The notes under the pieces are model-generated. The model searched no databases and was not told the origin of the DNA. It worked only from the letters and a program-made list of their open reading frames with translations. From a virus, in IMG/VR virus record IMGVR_UViG_3300042301_004732, positions 1 to 64,000 of that record: a DNA stretch of 64,000 nt; one strand, 5' to 3'. The position numbers and the translations under genes are program-made. This document shows positions 42,982 through 51,771 of the stretch, in pieces. Position 1 is the first letter of the stretch. Each line of letters starts with the position of its first letter.

Positions 42982-43018
42982 AAACCGCTCGCTGGCTAAT
43001 AACCTTCGGGCGGTTTTT
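42982..43018 (+). terminator. Rho-independent terminator
   Basis: Ten-base stem AAACCGCTCG / CGGGCGGTTT (42982-42991 and 43007-43016, one G-T pair) with a 15-base loop and a short T-run. A TTGACA follows at 43021. Confidence 0.85.
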
Positions 43019-43065
43019 CGTTGACAGATACCAAGAAAACAGCATCATGAAACAGTAAATCATAT

Positions 43066-44613
43066 ATGGCATCAAAATCCCTTTTTTCAGTTGAAATTGA
43101 ACAGTCAATCCTTGCAATTCTCTTACAATACCCCGAATCCTATGTAGAAATCCCCTTCATCAACTCAAAAGATTTCTCTCGGCAGAACTCCCCGATCTTC
43201 GCCGTTATATCAAACATTGTTGAGAATAAGGGTCGCCCGGATGAAATTGTGGTAGCCGAAAAACTGAAATCCCTCGGGATTACATTGGAGGGGCTTGAGG
43301 TGGGTGATTTCTGCTCTGCATTGAAAATCCGCCCTGTCGATAAACGGAATATTTTGGATTTGGCTAAAGCCTTAAAGAAGAAAACTCTCATCCGAACCAT
43401 CCACGAGAACGCAATCAAAGTTCAGAAGGAGGTTTTGGAAAATGAGGATAAATCGGCGAAGGAATTGGTTGGAATCGCGGATAAGTATTTGGGAGAATCT
43501 TTAATTAGCATTACCCAGAATGAGCGTGAGGCGAAGAACCTTCTGGAAGAACTTCCTTCCGTGATTGAAGAAATGGGCAATCCGGAAAATATCAGTGATT
43601 TTATCAACATGCCGTATAAAACATGGAATGATATTATCGGGCCACTTCGTCCGGGACAGATTTACATGTGGGCGGCTCGACAAGGATCAAAAAAATCTAC
43701 TTTACTCCTTGATATTACGCGAGATATAGCAGCGGCCAATCCAGACAAGGAAGATATGGCTGTATTATTTTTAGATTCCGAGATGACAATTAATGACGCC
43801 ATCGTTCGTTATGTTGCGGGAAATATTGGTTGTCCACCATTCTTGATGGATTCTAAGAAATGGAAATTTTCGAAAGAGTGGGCTCCCAAAATTAATGAGG
43901 AGGTTCGGCGCATTCAAAACTTAAAACATAAGAATATTTGGTTTGAACCCATCGGGAATATGGGAATGTCAGAGGTTGAGAAATTTGTCAAACGATGGAA
44001 ATTGACTAAGTGCGGTCGTTCACGTTCTTCTGTTATCGTATATGATTATTTCAAGTTGAATAACAACGACAAGAAAGAGCTTAATTCAAAAGAGGGAGAG
44101 CACAGTCAGTCCTACCAGAAGATCGAAATAATTAAAGATCTTTGTGACTGGACAACCTCCCCGCTTCTTTCTGCTCTACAACAAAATCGTTCTGGTGATA
44201 TTCTTAGTAAAGATGGTCCGGACGATTCCTCGGCATCGAATTCCCTCAGTGATAGGATCGGATGGTTGGTTGCAGTTCTGGCTATTCTTCGTGGGCGCAC
44301 TCCTGATGAAATGCTGAATGATTCAACTCCGGAGATGAAAGCCCCGTCAAATAAAATGATTTTTCAGAAGACTCGCTACCTGTGGGAACATGGTCCAGCG
44401 TTTTTGAATTACATTAGGGTTGGCAAGGGTAAAGACGTTAAATATACCCCGAACTTCATGAATTTCGATATTACCAACTTCAAAGTGACCGATTGCGGCA
44501 CGCAGGACCAATGGCTTATTAAGACGGGTCAGCAGGCCGTAAAAATCAATAAAGCAGTTAGCGAATCGAAACTTATTAAGGAGGCGGATAAGGGTGAAGA
44601 ACCTGCATTTTGA
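43066..44613 (+). CDS. dnaB: DnaB-type replicative helicase
   Basis: 515 residues. The N-terminal domain (VEIEQSILAILLQYPE, residues 9-24) matches DnaB. The RecA-like domain has PGQIYMWAARQGSKKST (Walker A, 196-212; the usual Gly before Lys is Lys209), VLFLDSEM, SVIVYDYFKL (Walker B), SALQQNR (glutamine finger region) and a late acidic insertion. It should unwind DNA at the fork with the primase at 45899. An upstream TTGACA at 43021 may drive it, but the -10 box is unclear. Confidence 0.85.
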   Translation: MASKSLFSVEIEQSILAILLQYPESYVEIPFINSKDFSRQNSPIFAVISNIVENKGRPDEIVVAEKLKSLGITLEGLEVGDFCSALKIRPVDKRNILDLAKALKKKTLIRTIHENAIKVQKEVLENEDKSAKELVGIADKYLGESLISITQNEREAKNLLEELPSVIEEMGNPENISDFINMPYKTWNDIIGPLRPGQIYMWAARQGSKKSTLLLDITRDIAAANPDKEDMAVLFLDSEMTINDAIVRYVAGNIGCPPFLMDSKKWKFSKEWAPKINEEVRRIQNLKHKNIWFEPIGNMGMSEVEKFVKRWKLTKCGRSRSSVIVYDYFKLNNNDKKELNSKEGEHSQSYQKIEIIKDLCDWTTSPLLSALQQNRSGDILSKDGPDDSSASNSLSDRIGWLVAVLAILRGRTPDEMLNDSTPEMKAPSNKMIFQKTRYLWEHGPAFLNYIRVGKGKDVKYTPNFMNFDITNFKVTDCGTQDQWLIKTGQQAVKINKAVSESKLIKEADKGEEPAF

Positions 44614-44627
44614 TGAATGTCATTGAT

Positions 44628-45695
44628 TTAGATAAAATATTCTATCTCGGGATTCAAGCTATTGTTTTTAGCGACAATATTACAAATTTCAATAAATCTA
44701 TTCACTTCTAACTCCTGCTTCATTCTATTAATATCCCAAATACATAATACAACATTGTCTTTCACATATCCCTTTCCTGAGTCAATTCTGTCTATACTCA
44801 AAACATTTTTATGGTTTGGTTTCCACGATAATAACTCACCGGAATAAAAACAAAAACCTTTCTGTTTTTTGAAGATTTGTAACATATACTCTAAATCTAT
44901 ATTAAAATCCCAATTCATTTTCAAACATCGACTCTTACCAAATTTAATTTTCTGTTTCAACATTTGCTCTAGTATTAATCTTTTGTTTTTATTTTCATTT
45001 TTTCGATCTAGAATTTTTTTATATTTATAAGTGATTTTAAGTTTTTCGCATCTATGGATAATGGAAATGTCACTTCGGATGAGAGTTTTGGAGATTTCAT
45101 CAATATCAATATTATTATCGAGCATATCAATCAATAGGCGGTCTTCCTCTTCACACCAAGACCGGCCACCCTTGGGGTTTCTAAACCCATATTGCCGACA
45201 TATATATTCCACGGTCTCTAGGGGCAACTCCGTTTTGATGCTTATAATCTTTTTTGTAAATTTTTTATTTTCTAACATGTTTTTAATGTCAGATAAAAGG
45301 CTATCGGAATATTTTCTGGAGGAAATAGAACTAGTCTGATATCCCTTGTCCGAGCCATTGAACTCTGATTTTCTGACTAGCCCGAGTTTTTTTGAGACAC
45401 CCTCTGCTTCATAAGTGGTAAGCCCTAATTTAGACCCAATTTCTGACATTGGTAAATTCTCGAAAAATAAATTTCTAAATTTTAAAACAAATGAATCTTC
45501 AAATGTTACCCCTTTTTTGAATTTATATTTCTTTCTGATCCCTATTTTGCCCTTTCTTGCGTCTATGGCGGGGCGCGTAGTCCCCATCTCGACAGCAATT
45601 TCAAATACCCCCTTGCCTTTTTCGCACAGAGATATAAGTTTTTCATCCAGTTCCTTTGTCCACTTAATTTTTGGTAGATTTGATGTGTTTTTCAT
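44628..45695 (-). CDS. HNH homing endonuclease with four HTH repeats
   Basis: 355 residues from the ATG at 45695. Four helix-turn-helix units (about 12-53, 64-106, 127-171, 180-221) precede the nuclease: CFYSGELL, LSIDRIDSGKGYVKDNVVLCIW and NRMKQEL, an HNH of the type with SIDRIDS...GY. It is antisense to its neighbours, between the helicase and primase genes. It overlaps a small ribbon-helix-helix gene that starts upstream. Confidence 0.8.
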   Translation of the reverse strand: MKNTSNLPKIKWTKELDEKLISLCEKGKGVFEIAVEMGTTRPAIDARKGKIGIRKKYKFKKGVTFEDSFVLKFRNLFFENLPMSEIGSKLGLTTYEAEGVSKKLGLVRKSEFNGSDKGYQTSSISSRKYSDSLLSDIKNMLENKKFTKKIISIKTELPLETVEYICRQYGFRNPKGGRSWCEEEDRLLIDMLDNNIDIDEISKTLIRSDISIIHRCEKLKITYKYKKILDRKNENKNKRLILEQMLKQKIKFGKSRCLKMNWDFNIDLEYMLQIFKKQKGFCFYSGELLSWKPNHKNVLSIDRIDSGKGYVKDNVVLCIWDINRMKQELEVNRFIEICNIVAKNNSLNPEIEYFI

Positions 45696-45816
45696 ATTGT
45701 TCAGTAATCCCGTTTGAAATAATAGTAACAAGCTTAAGGCCGCTTAACTTAGCGATCTCTCTTAGCTTGGCGTCTGTTTCTGGCTTTAACTCCAAATTTA
45801 ATCTTTTGATGCTCAT
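45664..45816 (-). CDS. Small ribbon-helix-helix (CopG/Arc-like) regulator
   Basis: 50 residues, read directly on the minus strand. The start MSIKRLNLELKPETDAKLRE, followed by IAKLSGLKLVTIISNGI, is the strand-helix-helix layout of CopG/Arc repressors. Its 3' end overlaps the 5' end of the HNH gene in another frame. Direct repeats (TGGTGTA twice) lie just before its start. It is likely an autorepressor that also limits the endonuclease. Confidence 0.65.
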   Translation of the reverse strand: MSIKRLNLELKPETDAKLREIAKLSGLKLVTIISNGITEQYEKHIKSTKN

Positions 45817-45818
45817 AC

Positions 45819-45835
45819 TACACCAGTTTACACCA
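45819..45835 (-). promoter_or_regulatory. Probable operator of the small repressor
   Basis: On the minus strand TGGTGTA-AAC-TGGTGTA (45835-45829 and 45825-45819): a 7-base direct repeat with a 10-base period, one helical turn, overlapping a TAAACT -10-like box. Direct half-sites at this spacing suit a dimeric ribbon-helix-helix protein. Confidence 0.5.
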
Positions 45836-45898
45836 AATCATTCAAGCGGAGAAAAATTATCTTGCTGTTCCTCGAAAATTTAGAAAAATCCCACGTAA

Positions 45899-46810
45899 AT
45901 GAATAAGATTGATTTGGAAAAATTAGAAAACAAAGTAACCCAATCGGACGGTTCTTGGGTTTGTTTTTGTCCTGCGTGTGGAGAAGAGGGGCGTAATTTA
46001 CGGTCTAAGAATCACTTGCGCGTTTGGCCCGACTTGCGTTTCAATTGTGTCGTTAGCACGGGGGACCGCCAGCACAACTCAAGAATTCTCCAATTAGTCG
46101 GAACCGAATCGGACGGAATACTGACTCATTATACCGCCCGAACTGAAGAGCCCAAAATTAAACAACCCGCGACTTGGCCGCTATCCATTCTCGACAAGCT
46201 GATTTTTGATTATTCCTATTTCGAATCCCGAGGAATCAGTGCGGAGACTCAAAAGCATTTCCGAATGGGCGTGGCGAGCAGTGGGCAGTTGAATGGCCGG
46301 GCGATTCTCCCTATTTTATCCCCGCAGAAAGATAAAATTATCGGGTTCACGGGCCGACTCATAAATTATACTAAATGGCACAAGGAAAACAAGATACCCA
46401 AATGGAAACATCTCAATCCGTCCGGCAGTTTCCTGCTTGTTGGTGATGAATTTTCTATTCGCGAATCCCGAACAATCCTCATAACGGAAGGCCCAGCAGA
46501 CATTCTAGCACTATATGAAGCCGGAATACGGAATACAATCTGCTTATTCGGAACGACAATCAGTTCAAAGCAACTTGGTTTTCTAATTAAGAGCAATCCA
46601 TTAAAAATTGTAATTGGATTGAATAACGAACCCGGAAATAAAAATATTGGCGGGATCGCTGCCGAAAAGCTCCGGAAGACTCTTTTGAATTATTTCTCGG
46701 AAGAAAGGATAATTATTGCGCTCCCGAAGGCTAAGGACTACAATGACTGGCTTTTGGAAAAAAATGGAAAATCAGAGCTTGACGAATACCGAAAAACATG
46801 GCTTCCTTGA
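45899..46810 (+). CDS. DNA primase (TOPRIM type)
   Basis: 303 residues. A zinc-binding start (C22, C24, C27, then a Cys near 50; CFCPACGEEG) is followed by a TOPRIM domain with ILITEGPADILALYEAG (Glu and Asp) and VIGLNNEPGNKN (normally the DxD motif, here NNE). It lacks a helicase domain and should synthesise RNA primers for lagging-strand replication, using the DnaB-like helicase encoded upstream. The replaced Asp may reflect a divergent active site. Confidence 0.75.
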   Translation: MNKIDLEKLENKVTQSDGSWVCFCPACGEEGRNLRSKNHLRVWPDLRFNCVVSTGDRQHNSRILQLVGTESDGILTHYTARTEEPKIKQPATWPLSILDKLIFDYSYFESRGISAETQKHFRMGVASSGQLNGRAILPILSPQKDKIIGFTGRLINYTKWHKENKIPKWKHLNPSGSFLLVGDEFSIRESRTILITEGPADILALYEAGIRNTICLFGTTISSKQLGFLIKSNPLKIVIGLNNEPGNKNIGGIAAEKLRKTLLNYFSEERIIIALPKAKDYNDWLLEKNGKSELDEYRKTWLP

Positions 46811-46814
46811 TTGT

Positions 46815-47078
46815 ATGGAAAACGAACACCAGCCCAACATCCCAATTCTGAAAACCCACGTCTATTTTCAGAACCGCGTCTTCTTCGTTTCAACGATTGA
46901 ACGAACATACGATACCTACGCAGGCTCCTCTCGGGGAAATGAGACTATGGCATGGGAGGTCGATCCTAAGACTCTGGCCAGAGGGGCTTGGTTGTATCAA
47001 GGCGGCGGGCCGAATGACCATTTTGATGTTTGCCGACAATTGGTTCTAAGTGGGGAAATTAAGGAAAAGGATGAATAA
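46815..47078 (+). CDS. Hypothetical protein
   Basis: 87 residues from the ATG at 46815. Beta-rich, with VYFQNRVFFVSTIERTYDTY and GGGPNDHFDVC. Overlaps the next gene. Not recognised. Confidence 0.55.
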   Translation: MENEHQPNIPILKTHVYFQNRVFFVSTIERTYDTYAGSSRGNETMAWEVDPKTLARGAWLYQGGGPNDHFDVCRQLVLSGEIKEKDE

Positions 47079-47253
47079 AGAAATAGAACTTTTCCCCGGA
47101 CAGAAAGACAAGACAAAACCTCTGTTCAAAACAAAAAAAGAATATCGGGAGTGGTGTGATCATTTTTGTGAAAAAGTCGCCCCGCAATTAGAAGAACTGA
47201 GAATTAAAAGAATGAAATCCGAGCGGGAATCACTAATCAGAATTGTAGATTGA
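47071..47253 (+). CDS. Hypothetical protein
   Basis: 60 residues starting MNKEIELFPG, from the ATG at 47071 preceded by a purine-rich AAGGAAAAGG that may serve as SD. Basic with one Cys pair (WCDHFC). It ends where the next gene begins (TTGA). Confidence 0.5.
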   Translation: MNKEIELFPGQKDKTKPLFKTKKEYREWCDHFCEKVAPQLEELRIKRMKSERESLIRIVD

Positions 47254-47270
47254 AAATAAAACCAACAGAT

Positions 47271-47714
47271 ATGATCGACCAAATACCAGAATCAATTCGG
47301 AAAATTATTAAGAATCTGAGGGGACAGGACGGCAGATGCACGAATTTACCGATCTTCTGCGTTCAGAAGAAAGAGCGGACTTACGGATTTGATCCCCATT
47401 GGTCCGACGAGTTCATTTGGATGGACAGAAGTGAAGAGGTATATGATGAAGACTTGCTTGCCGTTCTAAATAAAAAAGACGAAATGCATGACGATATTGA
47501 CTACCGATTTTACAAATGCTATTACCGGGACACTTGGCTTTCCGTCCAACCATTCCTAACCGAAGTCGGCGCGCAAGCATACATTGACTGCAATGCACAC
47601 AATCTTGGCGGGAAGGAGAACTGTCGGATCTATGTTGAGTCCGGCTGGCGGAATGCTGAATGGCAAGAAATTCGATCTTTCCTCTTGACTCTGGACGCTA
47701 AAGCAACAGACTGA
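47271..47714 (+). CDS. Conserved-type phage protein of unknown function
   Basis: 147 residues from the ATG at 47271; a TTG at 47250 overlapping the upstream stop is an alternative. The pattern GQDGRCTNLPIFCVQKKERTYG...FIWMDRSE...WLSVQPFLTEVGAQAYI...HNLG recalls a protein common in phages, whose role is not known to me. Confidence 0.6.
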   Translation: MIDQIPESIRKIIKNLRGQDGRCTNLPIFCVQKKERTYGFDPHWSDEFIWMDRSEEVYDEDLLAVLNKKDEMHDDIDYRFYKCYYRDTWLSVQPFLTEVGAQAYIDCNAHNLGGKENCRIYVESGWRNAEWQEIRSFLLTLDAKATD

Positions 47715-47733
47715 ACTCGCATAAACCCTCATT

Positions 47734-48069
47734 ATGAAAACCTCCTACCAACCCACCCTTGAACTAACCCCCGAACAGAAAACCGCAATTCGTTTGCGTT
47801 ATCCCAAGGTCGATCTTGATGAAATACCTTATGTCGGAACTCTGAGGTCTCTGGATTGCTCGTTCGATCACGAATTCGGCACGCAGAAAAAGATTGAGTT
47901 TGCCATTGATTGGTTGGAAGTAGGATTTGACACTCTGGAGGGCATTAATCCACATACGCATTTCACTCTGATTGATCGTTCGGTGGAGTTGAGTCAAGCC
48001 TTGTTTGTCTTAACGGAGAGCCAGAAGGAATTGGTGATTCGGAACCTAATGTTGACGACCGTTGATTAA
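47734..48069 (+). CDS. Hypothetical protein
   Basis: 111 residues with no recognised domain; a hydrophobic-acidic helix at the C-terminus (SQALFVLTESQKELVIRNLM). It ends just before the gene at 48074. Confidence 0.5.
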   Translation: MKTSYQPTLELTPEQKTAIRLRYPKVDLDEIPYVGTLRSLDCSFDHEFGTQKKIEFAIDWLEVGFDTLEGINPHTHFTLIDRSVELSQALFVLTESQKELVIRNLMLTTVD

Positions 48070-48073
48070 ATTT

Positions 48074-48322
48074 ATGACAAAAAGTGACCTATGGGCGGAA
48101 ATTAGTAAGAAGAATCCGGGTTTTAACTCCGAGGGGAATGTAACGCTGAGTGCAAAAGGTTTGCGGAAGATGTTTGATCTAGCCTATGGCAAGGGATTCG
48201 ATCAAGGGAAAGCTGTCTCGGCGGCTTTGAACGATCTTGCAAAAAGCGCAAACGGATTTGACGCAGGCGGAATGAATGAAATGAATGCTTTCAAGGATAT
48301 TTTCGGAGGGCTCGGAAAATGA
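48074..48322 (+). CDS. Hypothetical protein
   Basis: 82 residues from the ATG at 48074. LWAEISKKNPGFNSEGNVTLSAKGLRKMFDLAYGKG suggests a small helical DNA-binding-like fold, ending in a Gly-rich tail. Overlaps the next gene by ATGA. Confidence 0.5.
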   Translation: MTKSDLWAEISKKNPGFNSEGNVTLSAKGLRKMFDLAYGKGFDQGKAVSAALNDLAKSANGFDAGGMNEMNAFKDIFGGLGK

Positions 48323-48525
48323 TTAAAGTTCAACAAGAGGGCTGCCCAGTTTACTTCAAGCAAACCGATGACGGGGTTTTGGTTTCGGCCCATACTGATT
48401 TGGGCGAATTTTATACTTCGATTCATCTGTATAACTGGTCCCCTGCCGAACTCCGATATGTCGCGGAGGCATTAGAAGAAGCACGGGCGAATGGCGGGCG
48501 ACTCATAATGGAAATTAAATCTTAA
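48319..48525 (+). CDS. Hypothetical protein
   Basis: 68 residues with a beta-rich start and a helical end (ELRYVAEALEEARANGG). Not recognised. Confidence 0.5.
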   Translation: MIKVQQEGCPVYFKQTDDGVLVSAHTDLGEFYTSIHLYNWSPAELRYVAEALEEARANGGRLIMEIKS

Positions 48526-48531
48526 AAAATC

Positions 48532-48873
48532 ATGAAAGAACAAATTAAATATCCAATTACAGTTTATTCGGTCGATGAGACTCATTCTTACGGGGCCGAC
48601 AAGCGGGGCGCGATATCGTCCATAGTCTTTGAATCAGAACCGGATAATTCAAAAAATCACCATTTTGATAGTCTTTATCATCGAATTAATGGTGATTATT
48701 TTTATGAGTGCTATTCTTATTATGACGGTATGACAGAAACGAAGTATTATCTCAATCCGAACAAGGCAAAGGCTCGGGCCAAAGAATTGACTGAAAAGGC
48801 ATTGGCGGCGGCTAGGGAATGTGTGGAGAAACTTGAGAAACAATTAAAAGACATTGGGGGGTTTGGGGGATGA
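48532..48873 (+). CDS. Hypothetical protein
   Basis: 113 residues, Tyr/Asp-rich middle and a basic helical C-terminus (NKAKARAKELTEKALAAARE). It overlaps the next gene by ATGA. Not recognised. Confidence 0.5.
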   Translation: MKEQIKYPITVYSVDETHSYGADKRGAISSIVFESEPDNSKNHHFDSLYHRINGDYFYECYSYYDGMTETKYYLNPNKAKARAKELTEKALAAARECVEKLEKQLKDIGGFGG

Positions 48874-49181
48874 ATAAGCAGAAAAACAAAATTCGGTCAG
48901 TCTTCTTTGTTGAGATCCGCCGACGAACAAAAAACGGTTCCGAGAATGAGTGTTTGCGACAGAATTTCGGCGGGTTTTCAACCATTCGGAAGGCCCAAAA
49001 ATACATTCAGAAGGAAGGGCGGCAGATTGTTCGGGATTTTGCTCGCGGACATGCAAGAAAGGATTTGTTCTTTGCGGTTCTCCGCATGGAGGTTGATTGT
49101 CCCGGCTGGGAGTGGCCGATGGCGGAAATTGCTCTTGACCTGAACGGGAAAGAAACTTATTGGTTTCGGGCTAAAAAATGA
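48870..49181 (+). CDS. Hypothetical protein
   Basis: 103 residues, basic throughout, with GFSTIRKAQKYIQKEGRQIV and an aromatic C-terminus. Overlaps the following gene by ATGA. Not recognised. Confidence 0.5.
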   Translation: MNKQKNKIRSVFFVEIRRRTKNGSENECLRQNFGGFSTIRKAQKYIQKEGRQIVRDFARGHARKDLFFAVLRMEVDCPGWEWPMAEIALDLNGKETYWFRAKK

Positions 49182-49468
49182 AAAAACAAAATAAATCTAT
49201 CCGTTCATCCAATTGGGCTCGCCGACTGAAAAGAAGTCTCGGGCAAGGATCGGCGTATGAGGAAGGAATACAGATTGCGGAAAAGCTGCTTTCGGGCGAA
49301 ATTCCGTCCGTCTTCCTGAATCATAATGATGAGAATGGCGAATGGATGTGGTCAATTCAGCCTTTTGTTACTTTTGGGAATTTGGGAGAGTATTGGTTGG
49401 ATGCCAAGAAAACCAAGAAAGAGGCCGAGCAGGTTTGCCGGGAGATGGGGTGGAAGATCAAAAAATGA
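49178..49468 (+). CDS. Hypothetical protein
   Basis: 96 residues. SSNWARRLKRSLGQGS is basic; WMWSIQPFVTFGNLGEYWLDAKKTKKEAE resembles part of a small phage domain. It overlaps the gene at 49465 by four bases. Not recognised. Confidence 0.5.
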   Translation: MKKQNKSIRSSNWARRLKRSLGQGSAYEEGIQIAEKLLSGEIPSVFLNHNDENGEWMWSIQPFVTFGNLGEYWLDAKKTKKEAEQVCREMGWKIKK

Positions 49469-49842
49469 AATCTGAACAATATTTCTCTATAAAAGAAGGC
49501 GACGTAGTAACATTTGATGTTTTAACTTGGGATGAGGGTTATGAATTTGGAGCGCCATGCCTAATGCTCTCACCGGTTATCCGAGAAAACAGCGATTCCC
49601 ATGCGGAAGCAATGATTGAGGACATTTGCATTGATTTAGTCTGTCAAGACAAGATCGTCCAGAATAACGAATCCGATCAAATTGAATGGCGCGGTTGGAA
49701 TCTCAAATATCTCAGGTGGAAATTTAACGAGGCTTTAGCCGGGAAGAAGTTCCCCAAAATGAATTATCAGGCGACCCGGAAAAAAGTTAAGTTTATCAAA
49801 GATAAAAGGGGAGAATTGATTTGGGAGGATATCTCGGAATGA
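49465..49842 (+). CDS. Hypothetical protein
   Basis: 125 residues from the ATG at 49465 (ATGA overlap with the upstream stop). It has an acidic middle (MIEDICIDLVCQDKIVQN) and a basic tail (TRKKVKFIKDKRG). Not recognised. Confidence 0.55.
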   Translation: MKSEQYFSIKEGDVVTFDVLTWDEGYEFGAPCLMLSPVIRENSDSHAEAMIEDICIDLVCQDKIVQNNESDQIEWRGWNLKYLRWKFNEALAGKKFPKMNYQATRKKVKFIKDKRGELIWEDISE

Positions 49843-50474
49843 AAAACGGAAGAAAACAAAATAAGACCATGACAGATAAGGAGCGGATTTTTGCCAATAT
49901 CATCAATCAGCTATCATTCACCCAAATGCTCTGTCATGGTGGTGATGGCTACCGTTCTGAAACCTATCGGGACGGGCGGGGTCGAGAGTATGTCCATTTC
50001 GCCAATTCCGAAAAGCCAGTTGTTGGCGATTTGGTTCTGGCCAAGACAGGTTTTGTCTCTGAATGGAAAATCGGTTTCTATCACCAAGAGCTGTGTGATG
50101 GTGCGGTCATCCGAGAGATTGGAACGGGCCGACTCTGTAATTATACAAATGAGAGTTTCGTCCCGATTCGCGGGATGAGCAGAATTGATTTGCTGGAAGG
50201 CGAGGAATATCAATTCTATCGGAGGGTGCTGTTGGCGTTTGGCAAGGGTCGGGAATACAATTATAGATTCTCAAATATTGTTTTCCATGAGGGCGGCTTG
50301 GTTAGCGTTTTCGTTCGGGAAGCGTTTGGTGGATTCCGGAGAGATTGCGAATCTATTCCGTTTGAAATCAAGTTTGAGTGGAATAAAAAGATGACCGTTA
50401 AGAGAATTTTGGAGGTTCTGAGAGAGGGCGGGTATGGGACGAAAGAGTTTGAGACGAAGGAGATTGAAAAATGA
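49839..50474 (+). CDS. Hypothetical protein
   Basis: 211 residues from the ATG at 49839; internal Met at 49869 is an alternative. Beta-rich centre (VVGDLVLAKTGFVSEWKIGFYH) and a helical end. No family recognised, though it is the largest unknown gene in this block. Confidence 0.55.
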   Translation: MKNGRKQNKTMTDKERIFANIINQLSFTQMLCHGGDGYRSETYRDGRGREYVHFANSEKPVVGDLVLAKTGFVSEWKIGFYHQELCDGAVIREIGTGRLCNYTNESFVPIRGMSRIDLLEGEEYQFYRRVLLAFGKGREYNYRFSNIVFHEGGLVSVFVREAFGGFRRDCESIPFEIKFEWNKKMTVKRILEVLREGGYGTKEFETKEIEK

Positions 50475-50752
50475 AAGAAGAATACCGACTAGCCTATTTT
50501 GAATTAAAGAAAATCCTTGAAAATCCACTATCCACGGAAGAAGAATCTGATTTTGCTCAGGAAGCCATGGACAGATATTATAATACCTTTGACGGGTGGA
50601 AGTCGGCAGGGAGCTGTATCCAGAAGGGGGAGAAGGCAATTAAAGATGGCAACAGAGCCATTTTTCATTCCTCCCAGTTAAAACCGAATGATGGACAGTT
50701 GGAATACTGCATGAGGGATGAACTACTTGGGACTAATCATTTTGGAATTTAA
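50471..50752 (+). CDS. Hypothetical protein
   Basis: 93 residues, mostly helical in the first half (YFELKKILENPLSTEEESDF), ending with a hydrophobic tail. Overlaps the upstream gene by ATGA. Confidence 0.5.
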   Translation: MKEEYRLAYFELKKILENPLSTEEESDFAQEAMDRYYNTFDGWKSAGSCIQKGEKAIKDGNRAIFHSSQLKPNDGQLEYCMRDELLGTNHFGI

Positions 50753-50761
50753 TGCAATTTT

Positions 50762-50974
50762 ATGAAATTAACCGTATCAACAATAGTCGATCAGCGAACC
50801 GGACAAGACCAATACCAGTCCATTCAATACTCGAAAGTCATTGACGGCGGGGAAACAATTTACAAGATGCTGTGTTGGGCAACGAATGTCCATAAAAAGC
50901 ACAGTATACACAAGCTGCCTGATGATTGGCTCGCCGACATTTGGGATATTCGGATTGGGAAGGTGGAGGATTGA
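50762..50974 (+). CDS. Hypothetical protein
   Basis: 70 residues with a beta-rich start (KLTVSTIVDQRTGQDQYQSI). Not recognised. It precedes the PolIII genes by 23 bases. Confidence 0.5.
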   Translation: MKLTVSTIVDQRTGQDQYQSIQYSKVIDGGETIYKMLCWATNVHKKHSIHKLPDDWLADIWDIRIGKVED

Positions 50975-50997
50975 GTGGGGACTGAAAACTTAATTAA

Positions 50998-51771
50998 ATG
51001 ATTGATAATAAAAATATTACAGCGATATGGTATTCTGATTCATCTCAACGCGCGATTAATGTGTGGTGGCCCGAGAAGGATTGCGCGCCTGATGGACCTC
51101 AGTCAATTGTCAGTCTGGCGAAAAAGGCAGGACTTAAGGAGGTGTATTTTGTGTCAACCCGTTTTTACGATATGATTGCGGCTTGGAAACTCTGCGAGGA
51201 GAACGACTTACAGTTGATTTTCGGGCTTGAAATGTGGGTGTGTAGCAATCCAGAAGACCATACCGAGGCGTCTATTGCGGACGAGTCCAAGGTAATTGTT
51301 TTTATGCGGAATGGTGACGGATATAAAGACCTGATAAAATTGTATTCTAAAGTTTATACGAACATAAAGAATAAATATTATAAATTCAGGGGCTCTTATA
51401 ATATTCTGAAAGAGCACTGGACCGATAATCTTTTATTGTCCGTTCCATTCTTCGATTCGTTTCTGGCGAGGAATACTCTGAATTTCGGCAGTGCGATTGT
51501 TCCCGATTTTCCAACCCGCCCGATTTTCATGCAGGAGGTTAATTCTGGTCTTCCGTTTGAACCCCTTATTAATGAAGCTCTTATGAATTTTACAAAGGGG
51601 GAATACGAAATTATGAAAACTAAGACGATTTACTATCCGGATTATTCTGATAGTAAGGCATGGACGGTATTTAGAACCATTAAGGAGCGCAGTAGCTTTA
51701 ATAAGCCCCAACTTGATTATTGCTGTTCAGAGAACTTTTGCCTGTCTGACTATTTGGAGGTAGCAAAATGA
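50998..51771 (+). CDS. Stand-alone PHP-like domain of DNA polymerase III alpha
   Basis: 257 residues. SIVSLAKKAGLKEVYFVSTRFYDMIAAWKLCEENDLQLIFGLEMWVC (about 37-83) follows the start of the PolIII PHP domain (normally ...HGN...A..FY..CKK.GIKPI.G.E.YV). The metal-binding histidines are missing (IWYSDSSQRA where HxH is expected), so it is probably structural. The next gene overlaps by ATGA and encodes the exonuclease, while the polymerase core is further downstream. Confidence 0.65.
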   Translation: MIDNKNITAIWYSDSSQRAINVWWPEKDCAPDGPQSIVSLAKKAGLKEVYFVSTRFYDMIAAWKLCEENDLQLIFGLEMWVCSNPEDHTEASIADESKVIVFMRNGDGYKDLIKLYSKVYTNIKNKYYKFRGSYNILKEHWTDNLLLSVPFFDSFLARNTLNFGSAIVPDFPTRPIFMQEVNSGLPFEPLINEALMNFTKGEYEIMKTKTIYYPDYSDSKAWTVFRTIKERSSFNKPQLDYCCSENFCLSDYLEVAK

